From: Zhongshania aquatica
GTDB lineage: Bacteria; Pseudomonadota; Gammaproteobacteria; Pseudomonadales; Spongiibacteraceae
Length of the DNA: 64,000 bases
Direction: 5' to 3'
Assembly: GCF_027257955.1 (NCBI RefSeq)
Contig: NZ_JANZNQ010000009.1
Location: 1-64,000 of the forward strand
Part shown: positions 37,109-46,100 of the stretch, piece after piece
Numbering within the stretch: position 1 is the stretch's first letter
Layout of the letters: each line of letters starts with the position of its first letter
Notes under the pieces: generated by a model
What the model saw: the letters and a program-made list of their open reading frames with translations, nothing else
Databases searched by the model: none
What the model was told of the DNA's origin: nothing
Made by a program: the position numbers and the translations under genes

Positions 37109-37800
37109 CAAGGCTGCAAAACCTGCTCGGCGGTCGTGAGCTAAAAGCGATTTTATTCGATTTAGACGGCACGTTAATTGATAGTGTGCCGGACTTAGCT
37201 GCTGCGCTTGATGCAAGTCTAGAGCAACTAAATTATTTACCGGCAGGGATTGCGCGTACCCGATCTTGGGTTGGGAATGGTGCGAGAAAATTAGTACAGC
37301 GAGCCTTGGCGTTTGCCTTAGAAATTCCAGAAAAATCTGTAGATGCGGCGCTGACTGATCAATTGCTAGCGGTTTTCTTTACGCACTATGGCGAGCAAAC
37401 CTGCGAGCAAACAGTATTGTATCATGGTGTCCTTGAGGCACTGTCAGACTGGCACGAGCGGGGCATAAAAATGGCGTGTGTCACTAATAAGCCTGCGCGT
37501 TTCAGCGAGCCAATCTTGGCTCATTTTGGTATGCAAGTGTATATGCCAGTGTTGGTTGGCGGAGATACGCTCAGCGTTCGTAAACCAGATCCGGCGCCCC
37601 TGCTGCTAGCATGTGAACAGCTCGGTGTGGAGGTGGCGAATACCGTTATGGTTGGTGATTCTGTAAACGATATCAGGGCGGCAAGAGCCGCTGGTATGCC
37701 TGTGGCCTGTGTAAGTTATGGCTATAATCACGGCGCGCCGGTAGCTGATGAGAATCCGGATTTATTGGTTGACCACTTCATGGATTTTATTGTCCCCTAG
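37105..37800 (+). CDS. gph: Phosphoglycolate phosphatase
   Basis: 231-residue HAD hydrolase: motif [11 protein letters not shown] with the nucleophile Asp, motif II in CVTNKPA, Lys in RKPDPAP and motif [14 protein letters not shown]. It removes 2-phosphoglycolate produced during DNA repair. It is co-translated with rpe and followed by a 189-bp gap (37801-37989) that must hold the promoter of the next kinase. Confidence 0.96.
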   Translation: MTRLQNLLGGRELKAILFDLDGTLIDSVPDLAAALDASLEQLNYLPAGIARTRSWVGNGARKLVQRALAFALEIPEKSVDAALTDQLLAVFFTHYGEQTCEQTVLYHGVLEALSDWHERGIKMACVTNKPARFSEPILAHFGMQVYMPVLVGGDTLSVRKPDPAPLLLACEQLGVEVANTVMVGDSVNDIRAARAAGMPVACVSYGYNHGAPVADENPDLLVDHFMDFIVP

Positions 37801-37989
37801 TAACTCTGCAAATATTCTGTTTACAAATACTCTCGCCTAAACGTCGAAATTAATAATCGTTTTTCGCTATTGTCGATTTTCTGCTATGAGGAGTTTCACC
37901 TATCGGCTTCTCGATTATTGCAATGGCTATTGCTCGTATTGCCTTCTATAGTTATTAACTGGAATTATTGTTCTCATTAAGAAGGTCTG

Positions 37990-39984
37990 ATGCTGAGTAA
38001 ATCGCATACATTGGGTATTGGCGGTAGGGGAAGTATTGCGCGTCAAATACTGTTTCCCGTAGTGCTACTTATTATTGCAAGTAATATCGCGGTTATCTCA
38101 ATCATAATGCGGCAGCTTGACGACCAGTTATTGTTGGCCGCCGAGCAAAAACTCACTCAAATCTCAGAATTGCAATCAATTAAGTTTACTGCAGACATTG
38201 ATAATCTCATAAATGATATCCGTATCGTATCGCGTACCGCGCCGATAAAGGCGATTCTTAAAACGGGTGTAATAGGGGGCGCTCATTCCGATGAGGGTGT
38301 AAGCGTGTCCGCGTGGAAGCGACAATTAGAAACTATTTTTGCCGAAATTATGCATTTCGAAAATAGATACACGCAGATTCGCTTGATATTAGCCGATGGT
38401 AGTGAATGGTTACGTGTTGATCGGTACGGAGCGGGAGGTGGTATTCGCGTGGTTCAGGACGCTGAGCTGCAGAATAAATACAATAGCTTCTATTTTCATG
38501 CAGCGATAGGAATGCCCGAAGGATCTGTCTATCTCTCAGATATAGAACTTAATCGGGAGTATGGGGAGATATCTATACCCAAAGAAGCGGTTATTCGTGC
38601 CTCAATCCCGCTATATTCGAGTAGCGGCGATGTGTTTGGCGTCATGGTGTTTAATCAGAATCTCCAAGAAAATTTTGAAGAATTTCAAGACTTGGCTGGG
38701 GACGATGTTAAGATTTTTATAGCAAATAGCGATGGCGAATACATTTTTCATACTAACGAGAATAAACGCTTTCAATTTGAATATGGGCGAAGCGCCAATA
38801 TTGTTGCCGACTTTCCCCTAGCAAATACCTTGCTTGCTGAAAAAAAAGAAAAGTTTAAGTTTGGTAGCATTGGTTCAGGTGACGATCAGCGTATCTATTT
38901 TTTAAGTGCCATAGAGTATAACCCCGGTAATATTGCTGATCGCTTGATCGTTGCGGCCAATTATGATTTTTCATCGGCGCTCAAGTTAAAATCCGTACTA
39001 CTGAATAAGATCTATTTGTTTTTGATTGTGGTCGGAGTAATTGCTTTTGTTCTTGCAATTTTTGTTTCAAGTAGTATAGCCAGCCCCATCGTTAGGATGC
39101 GTAATGCCTTAGCTAGTCGAGGTTTAGAGACTACTAAGGAGGATCTGCCACTTAATTCTCGAGGTGAAGTGGGTGATCTTGCGCGTGTGTTTGATAACTT
39201 TCTTTCCGAACTGTCGCGTCGACAAAAGATACTTAATGCTGAGATTGTCGTAAGAGAGGAGGCACAGGCGGAGCTAGAGAGCAATAATCATAAATTAATG
39301 CTATTAAATCAGGAACTGGAACAGTTTGCTTATATTGCTTCGCATGATTTGCAAGAGCCGCTGCGCACCGTAACAAGTTTTGTTGATTTGCTTATTGAAC
39401 ATAAGCCGGAGCAGCAAGATGAACAAGTAAAAGTATTTTATGCATTTATTCAAGAGTCAACCTCGCGGATGCGGGAACTAGTCAAAGGCTTGTTGGACTA
39501 TAGTCGTTTGGGAGAAGGATCAGTTGCCGAAGAAATTGACTGCCAGCAACTGATCGATGTTGTATGTGAAGATTTACAGGTGAGCATTGAAGAACGGCAT
39601 GCCGATATTCTGTACTCTGATCTGCCGAAAGTTATTGGGAAACGCACGGAAATTCGTTTGTTATTTCAAAATTTGATCTCTAATAGTATTAAATTTTCGC
39701 GCAAAGGCATATCCCCTGTTGTTGAGATTAGTGCTAAGCGTGGCAATGATGAGTGGATTTTTTGTGTGCGTGACAATGGCGTAGGTATTAAAAGTGAGTA
39801 TTTTAGTAAAATCTTTAAGATATTTCAGCGCTTGAATAATCGAGATGATTTTGAAGGCGCAGGAATTGGGTTGGCACATTGTAAAAAAATAGTGGAAATG
39901 CATAAAGGCCTAATTTGGCTGGAATCGACGCCTGGAGAAGGTTCCGAGTTCTATTTTAGCTTGAGAGATGGTGCTGATGAATAA
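37990..39984 (+). CDS. Cache-type membrane sensor histidine kinase
   Basis: 664 residues: transmembrane helix (about 20-41), a roughly 300-residue extracytoplasmic region with the double-Cache pattern (RLILADGSEWLRVDRYG; AVIRASIPLYSSSGDVFGVMVFNQ), second helix (about 340-362), HAMP, then HisKA with H452 in ASHDLQEPLRTV and an HATPase domain (NLISNSIKFSR, DNGVGI, GAGIGLAHCKKIVE). The HDLQEPLR box is that of phytochrome-like kinases partnered with Rcp1-type receivers, and exactly such a receiver follows. The ligand is unknown. Confidence 0.92.
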   Translation: MLSKSHTLGIGGRGSIARQILFPVVLLIIASNIAVISIIMRQLDDQLLLAAEQKLTQISELQSIKFTADIDNLINDIRIVSRTAPIKAILKTGVIGGAHSDEGVSVSAWKRQLETIFAEIMHFENRYTQIRLILADGSEWLRVDRYGAGGGIRVVQDAELQNKYNSFYFHAAIGMPEGSVYLSDIELNREYGEISIPKEAVIRASIPLYSSSGDVFGVMVFNQNLQENFEEFQDLAGDDVKIFIANSDGEYIFHTNENKRFQFEYGRSANIVADFPLANTLLAEKKEKFKFGSIGSGDDQRIYFLSAIEYNPGNIADRLIVAANYDFSSALKLKSVLLNKIYLFLIVVGVIAFVLAIFVSSSIASPIVRMRNALASRGLETTKEDLPLNSRGEVGDLARVFDNFLSELSRRQKILNAEIVVREEAQAELESNNHKLMLLNQELEQFAYIASHDLQEPLRTVTSFVDLLIEHKPEQQDEQVKVFYAFIQESTSRMRELVKGLLDYSRLGEGSVAEEIDCQQLIDVVCEDLQVSIEERHADILYSDLPKVIGKRTEIRLLFQNLISNSIKFSRKGISPVVEISAKRGNDEWIFCVRDNGVGIKSEYFSKIFKIFQRLNNRDDFEGAGIGLAHCKKIVEMHKGLIWLESTPGEGSEFYFSLRDGADE

Positions 39985-40402
39985 GATACAACAAGTTATG
40001 CTCGTCGATGATTGCAAGGCGACCAACTATATAAGTCGTCTGATTATCGAGAAGTATGGTTTTGCAGAAGAAATAATTGAAGTTATGAATGGTCTTGAAG
40101 CAATAACATATTTGTCTACTGCGCAAGACGGAAAATACCCGCAGCCGGGATTAGTATTTTTAGATCTCAATATGCCCGTTATGAACGGCTGGGAGTTTTT
40201 AGAACGATACAAGCTCTTGCCAGATGAGCAAAAAGCGGGGGTGGTTGTTGTTATGCTGACAACATCGCTCAATCCTGACGATGAAATGGAAGCAGGTGGT
40301 ATATGCGATGTTAAGTCATTTTCCTGCAAGCCGCTCACACTGGAAAAGTTAGATAGAGTGTTAGCCGAGTATTATCCCGGCAGTGTGCGCAGCCAATCCT
40401 AG
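39977..40402 (+). CDS. Rcp1-like single-domain response regulator
   Basis: 141 residues. VMLVDDCKATNYISRLIIEK is the acidic pocket, VFLDLNMPVMNGWEFL holds the phosphoacceptor Asp, MLTTSLNPDD the Thr, and CKPLTLEKL the Lys. The extended insert between beta3 and beta4 with LPDEQKAG is as in Rcp1/CheY2 receivers. The ATG at 39977 overlaps the kinase stop by 8 bp; one three codons upstream is also open. It is partner of the upstream kinase and has no output domain. Confidence 0.93.
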   Translation: MNKIQQVMLVDDCKATNYISRLIIEKYGFAEEIIEVMNGLEAITYLSTAQDGKYPQPGLVFLDLNMPVMNGWEFLERYKLLPDEQKAGVVVVMLTTSLNPDDEMEAGGICDVKSFSCKPLTLEKLDRVLAEYYPGSVRSQS

Positions 40403-40523
40403 TATGTGATCAGTATACAATCGCTAGGTAATGTGCCCTATATTAGATGAAAACAGTGCTATTCCTGCCGCTTTCCATTTTAATACGCTGATATAATCGA
40501 CTAAGGTTTAGTGCATTCTTGTT

Positions 40524-41846
40524 ATGAGTAGTATTTTTTGTCCGGCATTGTTTCTAGCCGCGCCTTCCTCTGGTCAGGGTAAAACCACTATTACCGCAGC
40601 TATAGCGCGTTTTCATCGCTTGCGCGGTCGCGATGTTCGTATCTTTAAAATGGGCCCCGATTATCTTGATCCACAGATTCTAGAACAGGCTTCTGGCAAT
40701 CCCGTAGTACAGTTAGACTTATGGATGGCTGGCGAGGATTATTGCCGCTATCAGTTTTATACCGCTGCCCAAACTGCTGATTTGATCTTGGTTGAAGGCG
40801 CAATGGGCATGTTTGATGGCGAACCCTCTAGCGCCGATTTGGCAACTACATTTAATATTCCAATTGCTTTGGTTATGGATGTTAAGGGTATGGCGCAGAC
40901 GACGGCGGCACTTGCCACGGGGCTCGCAAATTATAGGAGCGATGTTTGCGTAGCGGGTTTAATTGCCAATAATTGCGCATCTGATAGGCATAGGCAGCTT
41001 ATTGCTGATGCACTTCCCGACGATTTGCCATTGCTGGCCGCCATAAGTCGTGATCCAGCTATTAGTCTGCCAGAGCGACATCTGGGTTTAGTTCAAGCTA
41101 GTGAAGTCAGTGACATGTTGGAGGCACGCTTTAATGCTGCGGCGAATATGATTGAATATAGTGCCCTGGCTGAATTACCTGCGTTAGTTGAATTTAGCCC
41201 TCGCGAATTGCCGCTTGTTCCGCCTTGCCTTCGTGGTTTAAGAATAGGGGTCGCGCGTGACGAAGCGTTCAGTTTTATCTATGCCGCTAATCTAGAGTTG
41301 CTTGCAAATATGGGGGCAGAGTTGCGCTATTTCTCTCCGCTTCATGATACGCAATTACCGGATGTGGATGCCTTGTGGCTGCCCGGTGGTTATCCAGAAT
41401 TGCATGTAAAAGCGTTGGTAGAAAATAGTAAGATGCGCTCGCAGGTTCGCGATTTTTATCTGGCAAATAAAGTGATCTTGGCTGAGTGCGGTGGCTTTAT
41501 GTATTGCTTAGAAAATATTAAAGATCTTGAGGGACACAGCCATGGGATGTTGGGTTTATTAACCGGTGAAGCCGTAATGCGTGAGCGGGGCGGATGCCAA
41601 GGTATGCAGTACGCGGAGCTGCCGGAGGGCGAGCTACGTGGGCATTCACACCATCGTTCGGCGACCGAAAATACCTCCTTGCCTATAGCTTATGGACGCC
41701 GCCAACGTCATACCGCACCCGGCGAAGCTATTTATCGCAGTAGAGGACTGACGGCGTCGTACTTACATCTATTTTTCCCCTCTAACCCTGTTGCCATCGG
41801 TTCGCTTTTTAGGGGCGGCACTAATAGCGGCACTAGCTTCGAATGA
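40524..41846 (+). CDS. cobB: Cobyrinate a,c-diamide synthase
   Basis: 440 residues: N-terminal P-loop amidoligase (FLAAPSSGQGKTT, GPDYLDPQILEQASGNP) and C-terminal class-I glutamine amidotransferase with the nucleophile Cys322 in LAECGGFMYC and a GHSHHRS segment. It amidates the a and c side chains of cobyrinate in B12 synthesis. No other cobalamin gene lies in the window, and I see no B12-box-like riboswitch in the 121-bp leader (40403-40523). The family assignment is clear; CobB against CbiA (aerobic or anaerobic route) cannot be told. Confidence 0.93.
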   Translation: MSSIFCPALFLAAPSSGQGKTTITAAIARFHRLRGRDVRIFKMGPDYLDPQILEQASGNPVVQLDLWMAGEDYCRYQFYTAAQTADLILVEGAMGMFDGEPSSADLATTFNIPIALVMDVKGMAQTTAALATGLANYRSDVCVAGLIANNCASDRHRQLIADALPDDLPLLAAISRDPAISLPERHLGLVQASEVSDMLEARFNAAANMIEYSALAELPALVEFSPRELPLVPPCLRGLRIGVARDEAFSFIYAANLELLANMGAELRYFSPLHDTQLPDVDALWLPGGYPELHVKALVENSKMRSQVRDFYLANKVILAECGGFMYCLENIKDLEGHSHGMLGLLTGEAVMRERGGCQGMQYAELPEGELRGHSHHRSATENTSLPIAYGRRQRHTAPGEAIYRSRGLTASYLHLFFPSNPVAIGSLFRGGTNSGTSFE

Positions 41847-41872
41847 GATGAGTAGATCCCTATAAAGCTAGG

Positions 41873-42349
41873 CTAGTTCTGCTGCACTTTACTGCCTTTT
41901 ATAGTGGTGTCTGAGGCCCCTTTTATTTTCACGTCGGAAGAACCTCTAATATCCAAAACGGCACCGGAGATTGTGATGTTGCCATTCTTTTTCAGGGTGA
42001 TAAATGCCTTACCGCTTTTTAGAGTAAGTTCGTCGCCTGCATCTATGAGCATTTTTTTACTCGTTTCGATGTTGAGATCTCGTCGCGAGGATATATCTAA
42101 ATTGGTGCTAATATTTTGAATGCTTGTTGTTGATATACCGCGATCGACTTGCATGTCTGATGGTATTCGCAAGCTCCCGTCAGGCTCCTTTTGCACTATG
42201 CTCTTCAGTTCGTTGATTTCCTTGCGGAGCTGAATGATTTGCTTCTGCAGATCGTCTTCCCTCGTACCAGAAATGTCTGCTGCAATAACAGTGCCCGCAA
42301 TTGTGATACCTAAGGCCATGCCGATTGCTAGTTTTTTAGTGGTATTCAT
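41873..42349 (-). CDS. Exported protein with coiled coil and VgrG/gp5-like beta-helix
   Basis: 158 residues. Residues 1-24 are a Sec signal peptide (KKLAIGMALGITIAGTVIAA). Residues about 31-53 are a heptad coiled coil (LQKQIIQLRKEINELKSIV). Residues about 84-155 repeat short beta segments: IDAGDELTLKSGKAFITL, KKNGNITISGAVLDI, SSDVKIKGASDTTIKGSK. This is the pattern at the C-terminus of VgrG/phage gp5 trimeric beta-helix needles. There is no OB-fold, LysM or effector domain. I infer a small trimeric periplasmic or surface spike-like protein of unknown role. No type VI secretion gene is near. It is convergent with cobB. Confidence 0.75.
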   Translation of the reverse strand: MNTTKKLAIGMALGITIAGTVIAADISGTREDDLQKQIIQLRKEINELKSIVQKEPDGSLRIPSDMQVDRGISTTSIQNISTNLDISSRRDLNIETSKKMLIDAGDELTLKSGKAFITLKKNGNITISGAVLDIRGSSDVKIKGASDTTIKGSKVQQN

Positions 42350-42541
42350 TATTTTTTCCTACAGTGATGTTTAGTGGTTTGCCTGTCACGGCAGGATCAT
42401 ATCCTTAGTATTCTGAATCATAGATTAATACGCGATATTTGGAAGGTGATTTCAATTAAATTGTCATAAATCTGTCTTCAAATAGCCCTCTGTTTGTCAC
42501 TTTAAAGTCCTAACCTTGCCACAAATGCATAAAGAGGATGC

Positions 42542-43366
42542 ATGAACGTGGAAACAAGGAATAGATATAAAACAATTTGGTTATCTGATATTCATCTTGG
42601 CTTTAAAGATTGCCGTGCTGACTATCTTCTCGACTTTTTGAACAGCGTGGAATGCGAGACGCTGTATCTCGTTGGTGATGTTGTCGATCTTTGGGCTTTA
42701 AAGCGAACATTCTTCTGGCCCGCAGCCCACTACGATGTTGTGAGGGCGCTATTCGCCAAAGCTAGTGCAGGTACTCGCGTTGTTTATATCCCCGGTAACC
42801 ACGACGAGCCACTACGTGACTATGTAGGGCATATCCTCGGTCCAATCGAAATTAAGCGAGAGGCAATTCACACCACGGTGAAGGGTAAGCGTCTACTCAT
42901 GTTTCATGGCGACTGCCTAGACGAACATATCCGCTTAAGTAAATGGGAAAACCTGATCGGCGACGCAGCCTATGATTTTTTGTTGTTCTTGAATCGTTGG
43001 GCTAACTTTTTTCGCCGTCGCTTTGGTCGTAATTACTGGTCTTTGGCGACGTATATCAAACAGCGAATTCCAAATGCTAGGCAGGTAATCACCGTGTTTG
43101 AAGAAGCGGCAGTAAAGGAAGCCTCGCGACGCGGATTAGATGGTGTGATTTGCGGACATATTCACCAGCCAGCCCTAAAGAAAATTAAAGGCTTGGTGTA
43201 TTGCAATGATGGCGACTGGATTGAGAACTGTACTTTATTAGGTGAAACCCATGACGGAAATTTAGAGCTAGTGCAATGGACCGAGCACCAAACCTTGTTG
43301 CAAAGCATGGCTGGCAATGGCGGCCCAGCTAAGGCAGACGTTCTCCCACTGCGTCGCGCCGGATAA
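42542..43366 (+). CDS. LpxH-like metallophosphoesterase
   Basis: 274 residues of the calcineurin-like family: SDIHLGF, GDVVDLW, GNHDE, FHGDCLDE and GHIHQPA provide the metal ligands. It resembles UDP-2,3-diacylglucosamine diphosphatase and its paralogues (COG2908) that replace or supplement LpxH. A strong site (AGAGGA) precedes the ATG. It is followed 18 bp later by the double acyltransferase, so a lipid-related role is likely, but the substrate is inferred. Confidence 0.85.
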   Translation: MNVETRNRYKTIWLSDIHLGFKDCRADYLLDFLNSVECETLYLVGDVVDLWALKRTFFWPAAHYDVVRALFAKASAGTRVVYIPGNHDEPLRDYVGHILGPIEIKREAIHTTVKGKRLLMFHGDCLDEHIRLSKWENLIGDAAYDFLLFLNRWANFFRRRFGRNYWSLATYIKQRIPNARQVITVFEEAAVKEASRRGLDGVICGHIHQPALKKIKGLVYCNDGDWIENCTLLGETHDGNLELVQWTEHQTLLQSMAGNGGPAKADVLPLRRAG

Positions 43367-43384
43367 TAATCAGGAGTAAATGTC

Positions 43385-45124
43385 ATGATTTCAGTAGATT
43401 CCGTAATTGATGAGCAGTTTCCAAAAATTTCCAAGGGCAATCCTAGGCTAAAGCGAACCTTGTCAGCTTTGCTGAAGTACTTGTTTCACGAAGCAGAATT
43501 TAAGCAGTTCGAGAACGACTACCCCTATGTTCAAGGTCTGGATTTTGTAGAGAAAGGCTTGGACTATTTCGACTTTGGCTACGCGGTTAGCGCACTTGAT
43601 AAAGAACGCATTCCGGTGAGTGGTCGAGTGGTGATTATTTCAAACCACCCTATTGGCAGCCTTGATGGCCTAGCGTTGTTGAAGCTTGTTTCTGAAGTGC
43701 GAAGTGACGTTAAAGTTATTGCTAATGAGTTACTTTATGCCATCAAACCCCTGCGTTCATTGCTACTGCCGGTAGACAATATGAGTGGTAAGCGCAATCG
43801 TAAAGAAAACCTGCAGGCGATACACAGTCATCTGAGTAATGAAGGTGCCGTTATCATATTTCCAGCCGGCGAAGTGTCTCGTTTTAGTCCTGCAGGTATT
43901 CGCGACGGCCGCTGGCGCAACGGGTTTATTAAGTTCGCGACGAAAGCTAAAGCACCTATTTTGCCAGTGCATATTAATGCCCGTAACTCGGTTTTTTTCT
44001 ATGCGCTGTCCTTACTGGCCAAACCACTATCAACGCTATGGCTTATTCGTGAGATGTTTAAACAGAGTAACCGTACCGTGCGGGTTACTATTGGCCCAGC
44101 CATTGAGGCGGATGTTTACGAAAAGCTGCCGCTAACTGCACCGGCAAAAGTTCGTCTGTTTAAAAAGCATATTTATAAATTGGGTCGTCGTAAGCGCGGC
44201 GGTGAGCCATGCTTTATGCCGGTAGCGCAAGCCGTTGCTCACCCAGAGGATCGTCAGGAACTGCGCCGCGCTATTCGTCAGTGCGACCATCTTGGCAGTA
44301 CTAGAGATGGTATGGAAATCTACTGTTATCAGTACAACGGCGATTGCACAGTAATGCGTGAAATCGGTCGATTGCGCGAAGTTAGCTTTAGGGCTGTTGG
44401 TGAAGGTACCGGTCGCCGTCGTGATGTAGATGCTTTTGATGCATATTACGATCACATTGTGCTCTGGGATGAAAATCAATTGGAGTTGGTTGGGGCCTAT
44501 CGTTTAAAGCGTGTTAACGATTTAGGCGACGGACAAACGCTCTACAGTGAGTCGTTATTTGAATACCAAATTCCCTACGCAGAAGAGTATTTTGAATGCG
44601 GTGCAGAGTTGGGACGTAGCTTCATTCAGCCGCGCTACTGGGGGCGTAATGGTTTAGATTACCTCTGGCAGGGTTTGGGTACCTATCTGCGTCGCCACCC
44701 CGAGGTCCGCTACTTATTTGGGCCGGTAAGTCTCAGCGACAGCTTACCTCGCGGCGCTAAAGACCTAATAATTCAGTTCTACCAAAGTCACTTTCCGGTA
44801 AGCCAGCCCTGGGCCGTTGCAAACAGTCCCTATAAAAGTGAGTTAACAGAAACGCTGTTTTCTGGTCAAGATTATCGCGCGGAGTTTGCGGTTCTTAAAG
44901 AACAATTGGCAGAAATGGGGTGTTCAGTGCCGACCTTGTACAAGCAATACACGGAGCTGTGTGACGAGGGTGGCGTGAGCTTTACGGCCTTTAACGTAGA
45001 CCCTGACTTTGCTGACTGTATAGACGGCTTAGTGTTGGTAGATCTGGATAAGATGAAGCCAGCGCGGCGCAAGCGTTATCTCGGCGAAGAGTCTGCAGGC
45101 GGTAGTGAGTCAAAAGCGGCTTAG
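43385..45124 (+). CDS. Bifunctional acyltransferase, PlsC + GNAT (OlsF-like)
   Basis: 579 residues. The N-terminal part (about 60-260) is a PlsC-type lysophospholipid acyltransferase with the His-Asp pair in NHPIGSLDG (H88, D94) and an IIFPAGEVSR box. The C-terminal part (about 290-560) is the GNAT/hemolysin-like acyl-ACP N-acyltransferase seen in OlsB (REIGRLREVSFR; DAFDAYYDHIVLWDE). This two-domain order is that of OlsF, which makes ornithine lipids in some gammaproteobacteria and Bacteroidetes. It lies with the LpxH-like gene in one operon that ends at a hairpin terminator. Function as OlsF is inferred. Confidence 0.85.
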   Translation: MISVDSVIDEQFPKISKGNPRLKRTLSALLKYLFHEAEFKQFENDYPYVQGLDFVEKGLDYFDFGYAVSALDKERIPVSGRVVIISNHPIGSLDGLALLKLVSEVRSDVKVIANELLYAIKPLRSLLLPVDNMSGKRNRKENLQAIHSHLSNEGAVIIFPAGEVSRFSPAGIRDGRWRNGFIKFATKAKAPILPVHINARNSVFFYALSLLAKPLSTLWLIREMFKQSNRTVRVTIGPAIEADVYEKLPLTAPAKVRLFKKHIYKLGRRKRGGEPCFMPVAQAVAHPEDRQELRRAIRQCDHLGSTRDGMEIYCYQYNGDCTVMREIGRLREVSFRAVGEGTGRRRDVDAFDAYYDHIVLWDENQLELVGAYRLKRVNDLGDGQTLYSESLFEYQIPYAEEYFECGAELGRSFIQPRYWGRNGLDYLWQGLGTYLRRHPEVRYLFGPVSLSDSLPRGAKDLIIQFYQSHFPVSQPWAVANSPYKSELTETLFSGQDYRAEFAVLKEQLAEMGCSVPTLYKQYTELCDEGGVSFTAFNVDPDFADCIDGLVLVDLDKMKPARRKRYLGEESAGGSESKAA

Positions 45125-45155
45125 AAACTACTTGGGGCGTGGTGGAAAAAGTGAA

Positions 45156-45186
45156 GGGGTACTACCAAGAGTATTACCCCTTTTTT
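45156..45186 (+). terminator. Rho-independent terminator
   Basis: GGGGTA (45156-45161) pairs with TACCCC (45175-45180) and is followed directly by six T (45181-45186). It lies 31 bp after the acyltransferase stop. The remaining 45187-45305 shows no feature. Confidence 0.75.
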
Positions 45187-45305
45187 AATTTTGGAGACGG
45201 TGTCTAGAACTCGTTAAGTTCTAATGCGTGGGCCTGGACTTGGTTGAGCACCGCAATAGAAGCACAAAGACGGGGCGCAGTAATCGCGCAGTTTGAAATG
45301 CCCTG

Positions 45306-46100
45306 CTATCGATTTGCCTGAGTGGCACTTGCTAAGCTCTTTATTACCCAATCCGCATCATCTATCGGCAAATCATGTCCCGCTGTGTCATGCAAGGTGA
45401 GTGGCCAGTGATACTTGCTCGCTAAATACTCGCTGCACTGATACGAAACCATACGGTCTGCGCGGCTGCTAATGACATGGCACTTAGTGTTAATCAGACT
45501 ATCCGCTGGCGGCGAGTGAAAGCGCGATGCCGCGATCAGTTGGTATATAACATTTCTTTTTCTGACGGGACGACGTTCGCGAATATTGCACCACTGCTCA
45601 AGTAATTCGCTATGCCTGCTATTGTTATTGCTTACCATGCCGAGTGCTGCGCTTTCCTGTTGCCTGACTGACAGGGAAAACAAAGCGCGCAAAGTGGCAG
45701 GTATAGCGCTGGGCTTTAGACGTTTAAACAGTCCGCAATCTGCACTACTGGTGCTAATGAATATGGCTTTGGCGATATCGTGCGGAGAGCTCGCTAGCCA
45801 GTCTAGGGTTACCATGCCGCCTAATGACAAGGCGACGATGCCGAAGGGTTTCTTGCTGGCAATGATCTCTGCGGGTAACCGTTGTTGAACGTCGCGGCGA
45901 ACGTCTGGAATAGACGTGGGGGACGTTCGCTGATGCTCACTGCCGAATCCCGGTAAATCTATGCAGTAACATTGCCAGCCGAGTTCGGCTTCACAGCGCT
46001 GGATAAAGTCACCCCAGTGCGCGTGTTCGCGGCTGAGTCCGCGAAGAAATACCCAGTGTTCAATCTCAGGCCTTCCGCCTTCCGAGTTCATTGTCGTCAT
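45306..46100 (-). CDS. Alpha/beta hydrolase (BioH-like)
   Basis: 264 residues with an alpha/beta hydrolase core: oxyanion/entry segment WVFLRGLSREHAHW, YCIDLPGFG, the nucleophile Ser in VALSLGGMVTLDW (the usual first Gly of GxSxG is Ala here), an acidic member in SRADRMV and the His in AGHDLPIDDADWV. It is soluble with no signal peptide. Substrate unknown; BioH-type and esterase roles are both possible. Its start overlaps the M14 peptidase stop by 4 bp (ATGA), so it ends the accessory minus-strand cluster. Confidence 0.8.
   Translation of the reverse strand: MTTMNSEGGRPEIEHWVFLRGLSREHAHWGDFIQRCEAELGWQCYCIDLPGFGSEHQRTSPTSIPDVRRDVQQRLPAEIIASKKPFGIVALSLGGMVTLDWLASSPHDIAKAIFISTSSADCGLFKRLKPSAIPATLRALFSLSVRQQESAALGMVSNNNSRHSELLEQWCNIRERRPVRKRNVIYQLIAASRFHSPPADSLINTKCHVISSRADRMVSYQCSEYLASKYHWPLTLHDTAGHDLPIDDADWVIKSLASATQANR

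Noticed and set aside
40403-40523. Cobalamin riboswitch before cobB
   Set aside because: Only 121 bases are available and no B12-box-like sequence or long hairpin set is visible.
41873-42349. Fragment of a type VI secretion VgrG gene
   Set aside because: The frame is intact, begins with a good signal peptide, and no T6SS gene lies nearby, so a decayed VgrG is less likely than a distinct exported protein.
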